Below are positions 6,361-7,910 of a stretch of 7,910 nt of DNA, piece by piece. Below the pieces are notes generated by a model. The model saw only the letters and a program-made list of their open reading frames with translations, was not told the origin of the DNA and did not search any database. Each line of letters begins with the position of its first letter. The stretch's first letter is position 1. The position numbers were made by a program, and so were the translations under genes. Source of the DNA: Sedimentisphaerales bacterium (lineage in GTDB: Bacteria; Planctomycetota; Phycisphaerae; Sedimentisphaerales; SM23-30); assembly GCA_016932145.1 (NCBI GenBank), contig JAFGDI010000044.1:1-7910 (forward strand), given 5' to 3'.

Positions 6361-7581
6361 TCAGGTATGATAATCGGCATTGATTGCCACATATTCCTTC
6401 GACAGATCGCAGGTATAGCAGAAATCATCATATTTACCAGCTCCCAGGTCAACTTCTACCTTCCATTCCTTGCCTTTCATCTTTTCGCTCAGGGCAGCAG
6501 CATCAAACTTTGTCGGCTGACCATTCTTGAATACCAGCGTCCCGGCGATCTTACAAATGAGCTTATTAACCTCGAATTCCGCTCCGCTATAACCGACCGC
6601 ACTGGTAATTCGCCCCCAATTTGGATCTGCACCATTAAATGCACAGCGAACCAGAGGGCTGTCAGAGATAGCACGCAGTGCCTTGTGAGCATCAGCGGCA
6701 GTTTTTGCACCCTTAACATAAATAGAGATCATGCACCGAGCACCTTCACCATCGGCTGCTATCTTACGAGCCAGATCATCACAAACTTCCCAGACTGCCT
6801 TACGGAATTTGGCATAATCAGGGTCAGTGTCTTTCTTTATCTGAGTATTGCCCGCAGCACCAGAGGCCATAATAACCGCTGTATCATTAGTACTGACATG
6901 ATTATCAACTGTAACCTTATTAAAGGTACAGCCTACAACATCTTTCATCACCTTTTTGAGTACGGCAGAAGTAACATCAGCATCAGTAACAATATAACCC
7001 AGCATGGTAGCCATATTCGGGGCGATCATGCCGGAGCCTTTGCATATGCCTGCGACTCGAACAGTCTTACCACCCAGCTTTATCTGCCGGAAGGCTTCTT
7101 TGGCTACCAGGTCAGTGGTCATTATGGCACTGGCCAGGTCACTACCCATCTGAGCGGTATCGGTCAAACTCGCTAAAGCATTGTCAATACCAGCTTTAAC
7201 CTTATCCATCGGCATATATACACCTATAATACCGGTAGATGTGACAATAACATCATCAGCTTTGATATTGAGCCCCTCGGCTACCTGCTGACAGATAGCC
7301 AGGGCATCTTTTTCGCCCTGCTTGCCAGTACAGGCATTAGCATTCCCGGCGTTAACAAAAACAGCCTGAGCCTTGCCATTGGCAACATGCTTGCGACTTA
7401 TATCAACCGTACAGGAAGCTATCTTATTGGTGGTGAACACCGCAGCTGTAGCACAGGGCTTGTCAGCTACGATCAAACCCAGATCCAGCTTACCACTTCT
7501 CTTTATCCCGGCACGAACCGCCGCTACCCGAAAACCCTTGACCGAGGTCAGTGTCTCATTCTTAACTTTTTCTTCTGCCAT
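6361..7581 (-). CDS. argJ: Glutamate N-acetyltransferase / ornithine acetyltransferase (ArgJ)
   Basis: A 406-residue ArgJ, the normal family length. It transfers the acetyl group from N-acetylornithine to glutamate, releasing ornithine and recycling acetyl in the cyclic arginine pathway in the cytoplasm; some members also use acetyl-CoA, which cannot be told from the sequence. The family's self-cleavage motif is intact, KGSGMIAPNMATML (181-194), with cleavage expected before Thr192, which becomes the N-terminal nucleophile of the beta chain. TSTGIIG (114-120) supplies the oxyanion-hole Thr-Gly. NAGNANACTG (77-86), DNHVSTNDT (226-234), GADPNWGRI (317-325) and the terminal NADYHT (401-406) are all family hallmarks. 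The start at 7581 has AAGGA about 11 bases upstream and begins like relatives; the open frame extends to an ATG at 7725, but that stretch looks unrelated. No other arg gene is in the window, so argJ seems to be transcribed alone or from beyond the right edge. Confidence 0.97.
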   Translation of the reverse strand: MAEEKVKNETLTSVKGFRVAAVRAGIKRSGKLDLGLIVADKPCATAAVFTTNKIASCTVDISRKHVANGKAQAVFVNAGNANACTGKQGEKDALAICQQVAEGLNIKADDVIVTSTGIIGVYMPMDKVKAGIDNALASLTDTAQMGSDLASAIMTTDLVAKEAFRQIKLGGKTVRVAGICKGSGMIAPNMATMLGYIVTDADVTSAVLKKVMKDVVGCTFNKVTVDNHVSTNDTAVIMASGAAGNTQIKKDTDPDYAKFRKAVWEVCDDLARKIAADGEGARCMISIYVKGAKTAADAHKALRAISDSPLVRCAFNGADPNWGRITSAVGYSGAEFEVNKLICKIAGTLVFKNGQPTKFDAAALSEKMKGKEWKVEVDLGAGKYDDFCYTCDLSKEYVAINADYHT

Positions 7582-7718
7582 AATGACAACATCCTTAAAC
7601 TTTCCTGATACCAGCGACAAGCCACACGACCACATTCGCATGCCAAACCTGCCAGCCCCCAGTATTATCACAAAAAAACCAAACTTTGCAAGCAGGATAT
7701 CACTATCCAGTGTTAAAG
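7582..7718 (-). other. argJ leader/upstream region
   Basis: Between the argJ start and the repeat cluster I see no gene. The argJ frame stays open here without stop codons, but the translated stretch (rich in Gly, Met, Trp and Phe) does not resemble an ArgJ N-terminus. The region holds the candidate promoter at 7664-7691 and a leader of about 75 bases containing the argJ ribosome binding site. Confidence 0.5.
7664..7691 (-). promoter_or_regulatory. Candidate extended -10 promoter for argJ
   Basis: On the minus strand TTGCAA (7686-7691) lies 16 bases from GATAAT (7664-7669), and TGT directly before the latter gives an extended -10. The spacer contains seven T in a row. Transcription would start near 7657, about 75 bases before the argJ ATG, and about 28 bases from the end of the tandem repeats at 7719. 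Confidence 0.4.
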
Positions 7719-7793
7719 CGTTCACGCCTTACGAGTCCAGCGTTCACGCCTTCAGAGTCCAGCGTTCACGCCTTCAGAGTCCAGCGTTCACGC
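7719..7793. repeat. 22-bp tandem repeat, 3.4 copies
   Basis: The unit begins CGTTCACGCC and ends GAGTCCAG. Copies lie at 7719-7740, 7741-7762 and 7763-7784, with a partial copy of 9 bases (CGTTCACGC) at 7785-7793. The second and third copies are identical; the first differs only in the two bases after CGCCTT (AC in place of CA). There are no spacers. The partial copy is also part of the left outer arm of the adjoining palindrome. Confidence 0.95.
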
Positions 7794-7910
7794 TGTTAAT
7801 AAAGTAAGTCGGCGAAGCCGACACCAAATAAAGGCGGCTTTGCCGACTTCTTAGTTAATAATAAAAGGTGTCGGCTTCGCCGACGAGCTATATTAACAGC
7901 GTGAACGCTG
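7782..7910. repeat. Nested palindromic element (REP/MITE-like)
   Basis: The outer arms 7782-7801 and 7891-7910 are perfect 20-bp reverse complements (core AGCGTTCACGCT / AGCGTGAACGCT). After a symmetric 6-base mismatch on each side, the inner arms 7808-7825 and 7867-7884 are perfect 18-bp reverse complements (GTCGGCGAAGCCGACACC). Each inner arm is itself a hairpin, GTCGGC-GAA-GCCGAC. The central 41 bases carry a third, variant hairpin (CGGC-TTT-GCCG, 7835-7845). The right outer arm ends at the last base of the window, so the element may be cut. No coding sequence lies inside it; it resembles non-autonomous palindromic repeats spread in many bacterial genomes. Confidence 0.9.

Noticed and set aside
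6334..7176. Plus-strand open frame of 280 codons opposite argJ
   Set aside because: Long but antisense to a complete argJ with all family motifs; the protein is Ile/Thr/Ser/Cys-rich without domains, as expected for a mirror frame.
7719..7793. CRISPR array
   Set aside because: The 22-bp units abut directly with no unique spacers, and no cas gene is present.

Overview
The window looks like part of a bacterial chromosome from the phylum Planctomycetota, most likely class Phycisphaerae. This is an inference from gene content: a short ECF-type sigma factor paired with a membrane FecR protein carrying a C-terminal LamG domain, a secreted LamG-like/Calx-beta-like protein ending in a single dockerin-like calcium loop, and a formylglycine-type sulfatase with a twin-arginine leader. 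No rRNA or marker gene is present to confirm it.

Layout. Five genes on the minus strand, read from about 5.8 kb down to 0.08 kb, form one functional block: sigma factor (5287-5808), FecR-LamG putative anti-sigma/sensor (3521-5230), secreted LamG-like/dockerin-like protein (1981-3186), Tat-exported sulfatase (407-1948) and TatA (77-292). A 334-base gap with several hairpins (3187-3520) probably separates the sigma/FecR unit from the export/hydrolase unit. The last three genes are spaced 32 and 114 bases apart, each with its own ribosome binding site. My reading is a small locus for sensing and desulfating a sulfated polysaccharide: the sigma/FecR pair senses or regulates, the LamG-like protein binds or displays, the sulfatase hydrolyses sulfate esters, and TatA supplies the pore component for exporting the folded sulfatase.

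To the right, a divergent 62-codon gene of unknown function (6050-6238, plus strand) converges on argJ (6361-7581, minus strand), a housekeeping arginine biosynthesis gene. A good intrinsic terminator for argJ (6293-6333) and a separate 11-bp AT-rich inverted repeat (6249-6289) lie between the two stop codons.

The right edge (7719-7910) is the most unusual DNA. A 22-bp tandem repeat (3.4 copies) runs straight into a nested palindrome (20-bp outer arms, 18-bp inner arms, a small central hairpin) that ends exactly at the window border and may continue beyond it. It looks like a REP/MITE-type composite and sits just upstream of a candidate argJ promoter.
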